A DNA stretch of 64,000 nt, taken from the NCBI GenBank assembly GCA_014655195.1, contig BNBH01000018.1:113008-177007 (forward strand), in the 5' to 3' direction. Under the pieces are notes generated by a model. The model was not told the DNA's origin. It ran no database searches and worked only from the letters and a program-made list of their open reading frames with translations. Below, piece by piece: positions 24,015 through 34,076 of this stretch (positions are counted from its first letter, which is position 1; each line of letters starts with the position of its first letter). The position numbers were made by a program, and so were the translations under genes. The DNA is from Streptomyces cellulosae. GTDB lineage: Bacteria > Actinomycetota > Actinomycetes > Streptomycetales > Streptomycetaceae.

Positions 24015-27000
24015 ATGGCCTCGTTGCCGCTGACCCCTTCCGCCGACAGCCGGACCCGTGTGTCCGCGCTCCGAGAGGCCCTGGCCACCCGTGTGGTGGT
24101 CGCCGACGGAGCGATGGGCACGATGCTGCAGGCCCAGGACCCCACTCTCGAGGACTTCCAGAACCTCGAGGGCTGCAACGAGATCCTGAACCTGACCCGC
24201 CCCGACATCGTCCGTTCGGTCCACTCCGAGTACTTCGGCGTCGGCGTCGACTGCGTCGAGACGAACACGTTCGGAGCCAACCTCACCGCATTGGGCGAAT
24301 ACGACATCGCCGAGCGCGTGCTGGAACTGTCCGAGGCGGGCGCCCGCATCGCCCGCGAGACGGCCGACGAGTTCACCGGCCGCGACGGCCGCCCGCGCTG
24401 GGTACTGGGCTCCATGGGCCCGGGCACCAAGCTGCCCACCCTCGGCCACACCACGTTCGGCGCCATCCGCGACGCCTACCAGCAGAACGCGGAGGGCCTG
24501 CTCGCCGGCGGCGCCGACGCGCTGCTCGTGGAGACCACGCAGGACCTGCTGCAGACCAAGGCGTCCGTCATCGCCGCCCGCCGCGCCATGGAGGCGGTCG
24601 GCCTCGAGGTGCCGCTGATCGTGTCCGTGACGGTGGAGACCACCGGCACCATGCTGCTCGGCTCGGAGATCGGCGCGGCCCTGACCGCGCTGGAGCCGCT
24701 GGGCATCGACATGGTCGGCCTGAACTGTGCGACCGGCCCCGCCGAGATGAGCGAGCACCTGCGCTACCTGGCGCGCCACTCCCGCGTCCCCCTGTCGTGC
24801 ATGCCGAACGCCGGCCTGCCCGAGCTGACCAAGGACGGCGCCCACTACCCCCTGACCGCGCCCGAGCTGGCGGACGCCCAGGAGACGTTCGTGCGGGAGT
24901 ACGGGCTGTCGCTGGTGGGCGGCTGCTGCGGCACCACGCCCGAGCATCTGCGCCGGCTGGTGGAGCGGGTGCGGGAGCTGGAGCCGGTGGAGCGCGACCC
25001 GCGCCCCGAGCCGGGTGCGGCGTCGCTGTACCAGTCGGTGCCGTTCCGGCAGGACACCTCCTACCTGGCGATCGGTGAGCGCACCAACGCCAACGGGTCG
25101 AAGAAGTTCCGTGAGGCCATGCTGGACGGCCGCTGGGACGACTGCGTGGAGATGGCGCGCGAGCAGATCCGCGAGGGCGCGCACATGCTCGACCTGTGTG
25201 TCGACTATGTCGGCCGGGACGGTGTGGCGGACATGCGGGAGCTGGCCGGCAGGTTCGCGACCGCGTCCACGCTGCCGATCGTGCTGGACTCCACCGAGGT
25301 GGACGTGATCCGGGCCGGTCTGGAGAGGCTGGGCGGCCGTGCGGTGATCAACTCGGTGAACTACGAGGACGGCGACGGCCCCGAGTCCCGCTTCGCCCGC
25401 GTCACCGAGCTGGCGCGGGAGCACGGCGCCGCGCTGATCGCGCTGACCATCGACGAGGAGGGCCAGGCGCGCACGGCGGAGAAGAAGGTCGAGATCGCCG
25501 AACGCCTGATCGCGGATCTGACCGAAAACTGGGGCATCCGCGAGGAGGACATCCTCGTGGACTGTCTGACGTTCACGATCTGCACCGGTCAGGAGGAGTC
25601 CCGCAAGGACGGCATCGCCACGATCGAGGGCATCCGTGAGCTGAAGCGCCGCCACCCGGACGTGCAGACCACGCTGGGTCTGTCGAACATCTCCTTCGGC
25701 CTGAACCCGGCCGCCCGCATCCTGCTCAACAGCGTCTTCCTCGACGAGTGCGTGAAGGCGGGCCTGGACTCGGCGATCGTGCACGCGTCGAAGATCCTCC
25801 CGATCGCCCGGTTCAGCGAGGAGGAGGTCCAGACCGCCCTCGACCTGATCTACGACCGGCGCTCGGAGGGTTACGACCCGCTGCAGAAGCTCATGCAGCT
25901 GTTCGAGGGCGCGACGGCGAAGTCGCTGAAGGCGGGCAAGGCCGAGGAGCTGGCCGCGCTGCCGCTGGACGAGCGCCTGAAGCGCCGCATCATCGACGGC
26001 GAGCGCAACGGCCTCGAGCAGGATCTGGACGAGGCGCTTCAGACGCGTCCGGCGCTGGACATCGTCAACGACACCCTGCTGGACGGCATGAAGGTGGTCG
26101 GTGAGCTGTTCGGTTCGGGGCAGATGCAGCTGCCGTTCGTGCTGCAGTCCGCCGAGGTGATGAAGACGGCGGTGGCTCATCTGGAGCCGCACATGGAGAA
26201 GACCGACGAGGCCGGCAAGGGCACGATCGTGCTGGCCACGGTGCGCGGGGACGTGCACGACATCGGCAAGAACCTGGTCGACATCATCCTGTCGAACAAC
26301 GGCTACAACGTCGTCAACCTGGGGATCAAGCAGCCGGTCTCGGCGATCCTGGAGGCCGCGGACGAGCACAAGGCCGACGTGATCGGCATGTCGGGTCTGC
26401 TGGTGAAGTCCACGGTGATCATGAAGGAGAACCTGGAGGAGCTCAACCAGCGCGGCCTGGCCGCCGACTACCCGGTCATCCTCGGCGGCGCCGCCCTCAC
26501 CCGCGCCTACGTCGAGCAGGACCTGCACGAGATCTACCAGGGCGAGGTCCGCTACGCCCGCGACGCGTTCGAGGGCCTGCGCCTGATGGACGCCCTGATC
26601 GGCATCAAGCGCGGCGTCCCGGGCGCCAAGCTCCCGGAGCTGAAGCAACGGCGGGTGCGCGCGGCGACCGTGGAGATCGAGGAGCGCCCGGAGGAGGGCA
26701 GCGTCCGCTCCGACGTGGCCACCGACAACCCGGTCCCCGCCCCGCCGTTCTGGGGCACCCGCGTCGTCAAGGGCATCCAGCTCAAGGAGTACGCCTCCTG
26801 GCTCGACGAGGGCGCGCTGTTCAAGGGCCAGTGGGGTCTGAAGCAGGCCCGCACCGGCGACGGCCCCACCTACGAGGAGCTGGTGGAGACCGAGGGCCGG
26901 CCGCGGCTGCGCGGACTGCTGGACCGGCTCCAGACGGAGAACCTGCTGGAGGCCGCCGTGGTCTACGGCTACTTCCCCTGCGTCTCCAAGGACGACGACC

Positions 27001-27527
27001 TGATCATCCTGGACGAGGAGGGCAACGAGCGCACCCGCTTCACCTTCCCGCGCCAGCGCCGCGGCCGCCGTCTGTGCCTGGCCGACTTCTTCCGCCCGGA
27101 GGAGTCCGGCGAGAAGGACGTCGTCGGCCTCCAGGTCGTCACCGTCGGCTCCCGCATCGGCGAGGAGACCGCCCGGCTGTTCGAGGCCAACGCCTACCGC
27201 GAGTACCTCGAGCTGCACGGCCTGTCCGTCCAGCTCGCCGAGGCGCTCGCCGAGTACTGGCACGCCCGCGTCCGCTCCGAGCTGGGCTTCGCGGGCGAGG
27301 ACCCGGACGCCATGGAGGACATGTTCGCCCTGAAGTACCGGGGCGCCCGCTTCTCCCTCGGCTACGGCGCCTGCCCCGACCTGGAGGACCGCGCCAAGAT
27401 CGCGGACCTGCTGGAGCCGGAGCGTATCGGGGTGCAGCTCTCCGAGGAGTTCCAGCTGCACCCCGAGCAGTCCACCGACGCCATCGTGATCCACCACCCG
27501 GAGGCGAAGTACTTCAACGCCCGCTGA
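24015..27527 (+). CDS. metH: Cobalamin-dependent methionine synthase
   Basis: A 1170-residue cytosolic enzyme moving methyl from methyltetrahydrofolate via cobalamin to homocysteine. Domains in order: homocysteine S-methyltransferase (about 20-320; zinc Cys in GLNCATGP and VGGCCGTTP), pterin-binding (about 350-610; AIGERTNANGSKKFRE), cobalamin cap and Rossmann-type B12 domain (about 640-880; DVHDIGKNLV with the axial His), and the AdoMet reactivation domain (about 930-1170; LCLADFF, PEAKYFNAR). All four are complete. GAGGGAG precedes the ATG. It is divergent from gylR. An unusual leader is noted separately. Confidence 0.97.
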   Translation: MASLPLTPSADSRTRVSALREALATRVVVADGAMGTMLQAQDPTLEDFQNLEGCNEILNLTRPDIVRSVHSEYFGVGVDCVETNTFGANLTALGEYDIAERVLELSEAGARIARETADEFTGRDGRPRWVLGSMGPGTKLPTLGHTTFGAIRDAYQQNAEGLLAGGADALLVETTQDLLQTKASVIAARRAMEAVGLEVPLIVSVTVETTGTMLLGSEIGAALTALEPLGIDMVGLNCATGPAEMSEHLRYLARHSRVPLSCMPNAGLPELTKDGAHYPLTAPELADAQETFVREYGLSLVGGCCGTTPEHLRRLVERVRELEPVERDPRPEPGAASLYQSVPFRQDTSYLAIGERTNANGSKKFREAMLDGRWDDCVEMAREQIREGAHMLDLCVDYVGRDGVADMRELAGRFATASTLPIVLDSTEVDVIRAGLERLGGRAVINSVNYEDGDGPESRFARVTELAREHGAALIALTIDEEGQARTAEKKVEIAERLIADLTENWGIREEDILVDCLTFTICTGQEESRKDGIATIEGIRELKRRHPDVQTTLGLSNISFGLNPAARILLNSVFLDECVKAGLDSAIVHASKILPIARFSEEEVQTALDLIYDRRSEGYDPLQKLMQLFEGATAKSLKAGKAEELAALPLDERLKRRIIDGERNGLEQDLDEALQTRPALDIVNDTLLDGMKVVGELFGSGQMQLPFVLQSAEVMKTAVAHLEPHMEKTDEAGKGTIVLATVRGDVHDIGKNLVDIILSNNGYNVVNLGIKQPVSAILEAADEHKADVIGMSGLLVKSTVIMKENLEELNQRGLAADYPVILGGAALTRAYVEQDLHEIYQGEVRYARDAFEGLRLMDALIGIKRGVPGAKLPELKQRRVRAATVEIEERPEEGSVRSDVATDNPVPAPPFWGTRVVKGIQLKEYASWLDEGALFKGQWGLKQARTGDGPTYEELVETEGRPRLRGLLDRLQTENLLEAAVVYGYFPCVSKDDDLIILDEEGNERTRFTFPRQRRGRRLCLADFFRPEESGEKDVVGLQVVTVGSRIGEETARLFEANAYREYLELHGLSVQLAEALAEYWHARVRSELGFAGEDPDAMEDMFALKYRGARFSLGYGACPDLEDRAKIADLLEPERIGVQLSEEFQLHPEQSTDAIVIHHPEAKYFNAR

Positions 27528-27554
27528 GCCGGTCCGGCGGCGCACGCCGGGCCC

Positions 27555-27581
27555 GTGCGGCCGCCGCCCCGGCGGCCGCAC
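27555..27581 (+). terminator. metH terminator
   Basis: A perfect 11-bp stem (27555-27565 and 27571-27581) with a 5-base loop starts 27 bp after the metH stop. Confidence 0.75.
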
Positions 27582-27625
27582 CAGGCACTTCCGGCGCGCA
27601 CGACGTAGAATGGTCGGTCCACTGC

Positions 27626-27654
27626 AGGCCGGTTCCCCTCGTGGGAACCGGCCT
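27626..27654 (+). promoter_or_regulatory. 12-bp perfect hairpin in the leader of the HAD phosphatase gene
   Basis: AGGCCGGTTCCC and GGGAACCGGCCT pair around CTCGT and end 13 bases before the AGGAGG of the next gene. It could be an mRNA control element or a second terminator. Confidence 0.5.
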
Positions 27655-27679
27655 GATCGTCCCTACAGGAGGTAGGTGG

Positions 27680-28381
27680 ATGACCAGTACGGTCCCCGCG
27701 CTCGGAACCCTTACGGCCGAAGGCTCGGCCCTCCAGGCGGTGCTCCTCGACATGGACGGCACCCTGGTGGACACCGAGGGCTTCTGGTGGGACGTCGAGG
27801 TGGAGGTCTTCGGCTCCCTCGGCCACACCCTCGACGAGGCCTGGCGCCATGTGGTGGTCGGCGGCCCCATGACCCGCAGTGCGGGCTTCCTGATCGAGGC
27901 GACCGGGGCCGACATCGGCCTCGACGAGCTCACGGTGCTGCTCAACGACGCCTTCGAGAGCCGCATCGACCACGCCCTGCCGCTGATGCCGGGCGCCGCG
28001 CGGCTGCTCGGCGAGCTCGCCGAGCACGAGATCCCGACGGCGCTCGTCTCCGCCTCCCACCGGCGCATCATCGACCGGGTGCTGCCCGTCCTGGGCGCCG
28101 AGTACTTCGCCCTGTCCGTCGCCGGCGACGAGGTGCCGCGCACCAAGCCGCACCCCGACCCCTATCTCGCGGCGGCCGCCGGACTCGGCGCCGACCCGGT
28201 GCGCTGCGCGGTCGTGGAGGACACGGTCACCGGCGTCACGGCCGCCGAGGCCGCCGGCTGCCAGGTCGTCGCGGTGCCCTCCGTGGGCCCGATCACCCCG
28301 GCCGCCCGGCGCACGGTCGTCCCGTCGCTGGACGTCGTGGACCTGTCGTTCCTGCGCGGTCTGATGACGGACCTGCGCTGA
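27680..28381 (+). CDS. HAD-superfamily hydrolase, beta-phosphoglucomutase/GPP-like phosphatase
   Basis: A 233-residue cytosolic phosphatase of HAD subfamily IA. Motif I is DMDGTLVDTEGFW near residues 26-38, motif II Ser/Thr is in TALVSASHRR, motif III Lys in PRTKPHPDPYLAAA, and motif IV in VVEDTVTGVTAAEAAG. The cap is the small helical C1 type. All catalytic residues are present; the substrate, probably a sugar or nucleotide phosphate, is not evident. The ATG at 27680 follows CAGGAGG. It lies 152 bp behind metH, with a terminator and a second hairpin between them. Confidence 0.9.
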   Translation: MTSTVPALGTLTAEGSALQAVLLDMDGTLVDTEGFWWDVEVEVFGSLGHTLDEAWRHVVVGGPMTRSAGFLIEATGADIGLDELTVLLNDAFESRIDHALPLMPGAARLLGELAEHEIPTALVSASHRRIIDRVLPVLGAEYFALSVAGDEVPRTKPHPDPYLAAAAGLGADPVRCAVVEDTVTGVTAAEAAGCQVVAVPSVGPITPAARRTVVPSLDVVDLSFLRGLMTDLR

Positions 28382-28830
28382 CCGCTCACGCGGTGTGCGC
28401 CACCGCCGGAACCGGCATGCGGGGCGCTCCGTCAAGGAGCCGAGCCGTCCGAGCCGTCCGCATGCGTTTCCGGCCGTGGGTGGCCGAATCCATAGGGCCG
28501 CCGAGCCCCTTTTCACACGTGACATTCACCACATTCACATGGGCCGACAACGATGTCCGGGTGTGCATCCCGCCCGATTGGGGAGATCACCGGCGCGCCC
28601 ATGTGTCCTGATTGATGGGAAGCTGCACCAATCCTTCCGCGGTCATCCCTGTCGGTCCGTTCACACCTGGTGCCACTGCGTGATGAGGCCCCAACTCCGG
28701 GGGCCGCCAACCCTCCTGCGGACGCGGACTAATGTCGTCGCGAGAACCACACCCCTCCCCGCCCTCCGCCGTGCCGACCCCTGCACGCGCGGACGACGCG
28801 GAGACGACGACGTCCTGGAGAAACTCGAGC
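28382..28830. other. Intergenic region upstream of the twin binding proteins
   Basis: This 449-bp stretch is clearly less GC-rich than its surroundings (for example ccccttttcacacgtgacat and gcgtgatgaggccccaactc). No credible coding frame runs through it. It should hold the promoter of the binding-protein genes. I see no strong inverted repeat or tRNA-like fold. Confidence 0.5.
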
Positions 28831-30438
28831 ATGAACCGCAAGACTTTGGTGCTGGCGGCCGCGATGGGCCTGCTCGCGCCGGTGCTCGCCGCCTGTGGCG
28901 ACACCGAGAGCGGCAGCGGCGACGGCGAGGCGATCGTCGTGGGCACCACGGACCGGTTCACCGCCTCCGAGGAGGAGGGGCTCGCCCCCCTCGACCCCGC
29001 CTGGGCCTACGACGTCGGTACCTGGAACATCCTGCGGCAGACCGTCCAGACCCTGATGGTCCAGCCCCGCGGCGAGGGCGAGCCCGTGCCCGAGGCGGCC
29101 GAGTCCTGCGGTTTCACCGATGCCGGCAACGAGCGCTACAGCTGCACCCTGCGCGACGGCCTCCAGTTCGCCGACGGCGACCCCATCACCGCGGCGGACG
29201 TGAAGTACTCCATCGACCGCGCCCTCTCCCTCAAGGGCGACAGCGGTGTCTTCGCCCTGCTGTCCACCATCGACACCATCGAGACGCAGGGCGACCGCGA
29301 GGTGATCTTCCACCTCAAGGCGGCCGACGCGACCTTCCCGTACAAGCTGTCCACCCCGGTCGCGGGCATCGTCAACAAGGACGTCTACGCCCAGGACAAG
29401 CTGCGCGAGGGCTTCGACGTCGACGGCTCCGGCCCGTACACGATGGAGAGCGAGGTCAAGGGCGGCACCCTGGTGCGCGCCACCTTCACCAAGAACCCGT
29501 CGTACAAGGGCGCGCTCCAGGTCAACAACGACAAGGTCGAGCTGGTCGCCTACGAGAACGCCGACCTGATGGGCGAGGCCCTCGAGTCCGGCGACATCGA
29601 CGTCATGACCCGCAGCATGTCGCCGGAGCAGATCCAGAAGCTGGCCAACGCCACCGACGGCGACGTCGAGCTGGTGGAGAGCCCGGGTCTGGAGATCCGC
29701 TACCTGGCCTTCAACACCAAGGCCGAGTCGGTCGAGGACAAGGCCGTCCGCCAGGCGATGGCCCAGCTGATCAACCGTGACGAGCTCGTCGCCAAGGTGT
29801 ACGGCAGCCAGGCCGAGCCGCTGTTCTCGCTGGTGCCCGCCGGCGTCACCGGCCACTCCAACGCCTTCTTCAACAAGTACGGCGACGCGAACGCGGCCAA
29901 GGCCCGCGAACTGCTCGAGGACGCCGACGTCGACACCCCGGTGAAGCTCACGCTGCACTACACGACCGACCACTACGGTCCGGCCACCAAGACCGAGTTC
30001 GAGCAGCTCAGCAAGCAGCTCAACGACAGTGGCCTGTTCCGGACGGACATCGAGGGCACCTCCTGGGACAAGTTCCGCAAGGCGGGCCAGGACGGCAAGT
30101 ACGACGTCTACGGGATGGGCTGGTTCCCGGACTACCCGGACGCCGACAACTTCCTTTCGCCCTTCCTGGCCGAGGACAACTTCCTCAACTCGCCCTACGT
30201 CAACACCGAGGTCCGCAAGGACCTCATCCCCGAGTCGCGTCGCCAGGCCGACCGCCTCAACGCCTCGAAGAGCTTCACGGAGATCCAGGACATCGTCGCC
30301 GACGACGTCCCCGTGCTGCCGCTGTGGCAGGGCAAGCAGTACCTCGCCGCCCGTGACGACGTCACCGGCACCGCCTACGCGCTCAACTCCTCCTCCACGC
30401 TCCAGCTGTGGGAGCTCGGACGCGGCGTCAGCGGCTGA
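28831..30438 (+). CDS. ABC-type peptide/solute-binding lipoprotein (SBP family 5), copy 1
   Basis: A 535-residue extracellular lipoprotein of the oligopeptide-binding (DppA/OppA) class. A signal peptide with lipobox LAAC puts the acylated Cys near residue 22. Family-5 features follow: YSCTLRDGLQFADGDPITAADVKYSIDRAL near 95-124, GSGPYTME, IRYLAFNTKAESVEDKAVRQAMAQLINRDEL, and a C-terminal VPVLPLWQGKQY. No permease or ATPase genes lie nearby, so it must use components encoded elsewhere or act as a sensor. A diverged paralogue follows 63 bp downstream. The ATG at 28831 gives the signal peptide; the frame is open to 28732. Confidence 0.88.
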   Translation: MNRKTLVLAAAMGLLAPVLAACGDTESGSGDGEAIVVGTTDRFTASEEEGLAPLDPAWAYDVGTWNILRQTVQTLMVQPRGEGEPVPEAAESCGFTDAGNERYSCTLRDGLQFADGDPITAADVKYSIDRALSLKGDSGVFALLSTIDTIETQGDREVIFHLKAADATFPYKLSTPVAGIVNKDVYAQDKLREGFDVDGSGPYTMESEVKGGTLVRATFTKNPSYKGALQVNNDKVELVAYENADLMGEALESGDIDVMTRSMSPEQIQKLANATDGDVELVESPGLEIRYLAFNTKAESVEDKAVRQAMAQLINRDELVAKVYGSQAEPLFSLVPAGVTGHSNAFFNKYGDANAAKARELLEDADVDTPVKLTLHYTTDHYGPATKTEFEQLSKQLNDSGLFRTDIEGTSWDKFRKAGQDGKYDVYGMGWFPDYPDADNFLSPFLAEDNFLNSPYVNTEVRKDLIPESRRQADRLNASKSFTEIQDIVADDVPVLPLWQGKQYLAARDDVTGTAYALNSSSTLQLWELGRGVSG

Positions 30439-30501
30439 CGAACCTGTACGCCGGGATCCGGTGGCTAGGTCCAAACCCACGGAAACGACAAGGCATCGCA
30501 C

Positions 30502-32088
30502 GTGAACCTGCGCACCCAGTGGCCGGCACTGCCCCTCGTGGCCGTGCTGGCCTCCGGCCTGCTGACCGGCTGCGGCTCCGAGGACGGGGACGCGGCGTCG
30601 AACGACTCCAAGATCGTCGTCGGCATGTCCGACGACGTCCTGGCCACCGACCCCGCCTCCGGGTACGACCCCGGATCCTGGCTGCTGTTCAACAACGTCT
30701 TCCAGTCGCTGCTCGGCTTCCCCAAGGGGGGCACCGAGCCGCAGCCGGACGCCGCGCAGAGCTGCGAGTTCAGCGACAGCGCCACCCGGGTCTACACCTG
30801 CACGCTGCGGGACGGACTGAAGTTCAGCAACGGTGACGCGCTCACCTCGGAGGACGTGAAGTTCTCCTTCGACCGCATGCTGAAGATCGACGACCCCGAC
30901 GGTCCAGCGGTCATGTTCCCGACCCTGGAGAAGGTGGAGACGCCGGACGAGAAGACGGTCGTCTTCCGGCTGAACACCGCCGACGCCACCTTCCCGAGCA
31001 AGATCGCCTCCGGCGCCGGCGCCATCGTCAACCACCGCGAATACGACGCGAACGCCCTGCGCGAGGACGGCAAGGCGGTCGGCTCCGGCCCGTACAAGCT
31101 GGACTCCTTCGACGACGGCAAGGCCGTCTTCTCCGTGAACGAGCACTACAGCGGCTCGGCCGAACCGCAGAACTCCGGCGTGACGCTGCAGTTCTTCCAC
31201 GGCGACCAGGACGGTCTGAAGAAGGCCCTGGAGAAGGGCGAGGTCGACATCGCCTACCGCGGTCTCACCGCCCAGGCCATCAGCGACATCGAGAAGGCCG
31301 ACACCGGCGACGGCGGCATCGAGGTCGTCGAGGGCAGCAGCGCCGAGGTGCAGCACCTGGTCTTCAACATGGACGACCCGGTCGCCGGCCGGCTCGGCGT
31401 CCGCAAGGCCATGGCCTACCTGATCGACCGCGACGCCCTGATGCACGAGGTGTACGAGGGTACGGCCACCCCGCTGTACTCGATCATCCCGGCCGGTGTC
31501 GCCGGCCACAACACGGCCTTCTTCGACACCTACGGCGCCCGCCCCTCCAAGGCCAAGGCCAAGGCGGCGCTGGAGGAGGAGGGCATCACCGAGAAGGTGG
31601 AGCTGACCCTCTGGTCCACCCCGGCCCGTTACGGCCCGGCCACCGACCAGGAGCTCGAGGCGATCGCCGAGCAGCTCAACGCCAGCGGCCTGTTCGACGC
31701 CGACGTGAAGTCGGTCGAGTTCGCCCAGTACGAGAAGGACGTCGCCGCCGGCAAGTACGGCGTCTACGTGAAGGGCTGGGTGCCGGACTACCCGGACGCC
31801 GACAACTTCACCGCCCCGTTCTTCGGCGAGGGCAACGTCCTCTCCAACAACTACAAGGCCGGCGAGATCACCAAGACGCTGCTGCCGCGCACCGCCGCCG
31901 AGAGCGACCGCGGCGCCACCGACAAGGAGTTCGGGGCGATCCAGGACAAGGTCGCCGAGGACGTCCCGGTGCTGCCGATCTGGCAGGGCAAGCAGTACGC
32001 GGTCGTCCAGGACGGCGTCTACGGGCTGGAGTACTGCCTCGACGCGTCCACCGTGTTCCGCTTCTGGGAGCTGAGCAAGAGCAGCTGA
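30502..32088 (+). CDS. ABC-type peptide/solute-binding lipoprotein (SBP family 5), copy 2
   Basis: A 528-residue paralogue of the preceding gene, sharing landmarks in the same order (CTLRDGLKFSNGDALTSEDV, GSGPYKLDSF, PDYPDADNF, VPVLPIWQGKQY, final FWEL). The signal peptide ends in lipobox LLTGC with the lipid-bearing Cys near residue 24. It begins with GTG 63 bp after copy 1, so both are likely cotranscribed. Like copy 1 it lacks adjacent transport genes. The two probably arose by tandem duplication and may bind different peptides or oligosaccharides. A perfect palindromic terminator follows directly. Confidence 0.88.
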   Translation: MNLRTQWPALPLVAVLASGLLTGCGSEDGDAASNDSKIVVGMSDDVLATDPASGYDPGSWLLFNNVFQSLLGFPKGGTEPQPDAAQSCEFSDSATRVYTCTLRDGLKFSNGDALTSEDVKFSFDRMLKIDDPDGPAVMFPTLEKVETPDEKTVVFRLNTADATFPSKIASGAGAIVNHREYDANALREDGKAVGSGPYKLDSFDDGKAVFSVNEHYSGSAEPQNSGVTLQFFHGDQDGLKKALEKGEVDIAYRGLTAQAISDIEKADTGDGGIEVVEGSSAEVQHLVFNMDDPVAGRLGVRKAMAYLIDRDALMHEVYEGTATPLYSIIPAGVAGHNTAFFDTYGARPSKAKAKAALEEEGITEKVELTLWSTPARYGPATDQELEAIAEQLNASGLFDADVKSVEFAQYEKDVAAGKYGVYVKGWVPDYPDADNFTAPFFGEGNVLSNNYKAGEITKTLLPRTAAESDRGATDKEFGAIQDKVAEDVPVLPIWQGKQYAVVQDGVYGLEYCLDASTVFRFWELSKSS

Positions 32089-32100
32089 CCCGCCGCACAC

Positions 32101-32148
32101 ATGAGCGTGGGGGCGCCCTCCCGGCCGGGAGGGCGCCCCCACGCTCAT
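32101..32148. terminator. 48-bp perfect palindrome, bidirectional terminator
   Basis: Arms 32101-32124 and 32125-32148 are exact reverse complements with no spacer. It lies between the convergent binding-protein and response-regulator genes, 12 bp after one stop and 24 bp from the other. Confidence 0.85.
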
Positions 32149-32172
32149 GTCCTGCGGGGAACGACGTGCGCG

Positions 32173-32844
32173 CTACTGGGCGCCGGGGCGCACCAGCCCG
32201 CTCTCGTACGCGTACACGGCGGCCTGCACACGGTCGCGCAGGCCCAGCTTGGTCAGCACATGGCCGACGTGCGTCTTCACGGTGGTCTCGCTGACGAACA
32301 GGTCGGCGGCGATCTCCGCGTTGGACAGCCCGCGCGCCACCAGCTTCAGCACCTCGACCTCGCGGTCGGTCAGCGTGTGCAGCGTGTCCGGCACCGGCTC
32401 CTCGCCGGACGGCAGATGCGTGGCGTACTTGTCCAGCAGCCGGCGCGTGATGCTCGGCGCGAGCATCGCCTCACCCGCGGCCACCACCCGGATCGCCTGC
32501 ACCAGCTCGTTGGCCGGGGCGTCCTTCAGCAGGAAGCCGCTGGCCCCCGCCTTCAGCGCCTCCACCACGTACTCGTCGAGGTCGAACGTCGTCAGCACCA
32601 GCACCTTCGCCGGGCCGTCGCGCTCCGGGCCGGTGATCTGGCGCGTGGCCTCCACCCCGTCCATCCGCGGCATGCGGATGTCCATGAGCACCACGTCGGG
32701 CTGCAGCGCCCGCACCTGGTCCAGGGCCTGGAGTCCGTCCCCGGCCTCACCGACGACCGCGAGGTCCTGTTCGGCCTCCAGGATCATCCGGAATCCGGTG
32801 CGCAGCAGCGGCTGGTCGTCGACCAGTAGGACGCGGATGGCCAC
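32173..32844 (-). CDS. Orphan NarL/LuxR-family response regulator
   Basis: A 223-residue DNA-binding regulator. Receiver domain 1-125: acidic pair DD at 9-10, phospho-acceptor Asp55 in LMDIRMPRMDG, Thr in VLVLTTFD and Lys in GFLLKDAP. A linker and a LuxR-type HTH follow at about 155-215 (LTDREVEVLKLVARGLSNAEIAADLFVSETTVKTHV). All phosphorylation residues are intact, so it should need a histidine kinase, but none is encoded within the window. It lies 14 bp behind the RecB-like nuclease gene on the same strand, making a probable two-gene operon. Confidence 0.93.
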   Translation of the reverse strand: MAIRVLLVDDQPLLRTGFRMILEAEQDLAVVGEAGDGLQALDQVRALQPDVVLMDIRMPRMDGVEATRQITGPERDGPAKVLVLTTFDLDEYVVEALKAGASGFLLKDAPANELVQAIRVVAAGEAMLAPSITRRLLDKYATHLPSGEEPVPDTLHTLTDREVEVLKLVARGLSNAEIAADLFVSETTVKTHVGHVLTKLGLRDRVQAAVYAYESGLVRPGAQ

Positions 32845-32858
32845 GTAAGTCTCCTTCG

Positions 32859-33830
<972 letters not shown>

Positions 33831-34076
33831 GACCACAGACCTTACGGCCCGCCGCCGACATCGCGGTGACCCTGTGGACAACCCCCGGGGCGCGAGGGCG
33901 GGAAGGGCGCGCGGGGGGAGGGTGGGGAGGACGCGCGGGGGGAGGGTGGGGAGGAAGGGGAACGAGGGGGTACAGACAGGGGTGCGGGGCGGAAGGGGCG
34001 GCGGACGCCGCATACCATCGACCCAGGACCCTCCCGTCCGGCAGGCGCGGGAGACGCAGCGAACGAGGGGACACCG

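Noticed and set aside
23811..27581. Very long open frame antisense to metH (over 1200 codons), and similar long frames antisense to arc, glpK, the twin binding proteins and the helicase
   Set aside because: At this GC content antisense and third-frame reading stays open by codon bias. These frames are Arg/Gly/Val/Leu-rich without any domain, and lie exactly opposite well-supported genes.
28382..28830. A small protein or tRNA-like gene in the gap before the binding-protein pair
   Set aside because: No frame has a plausible composition or start, and I could not fold a cloverleaf.
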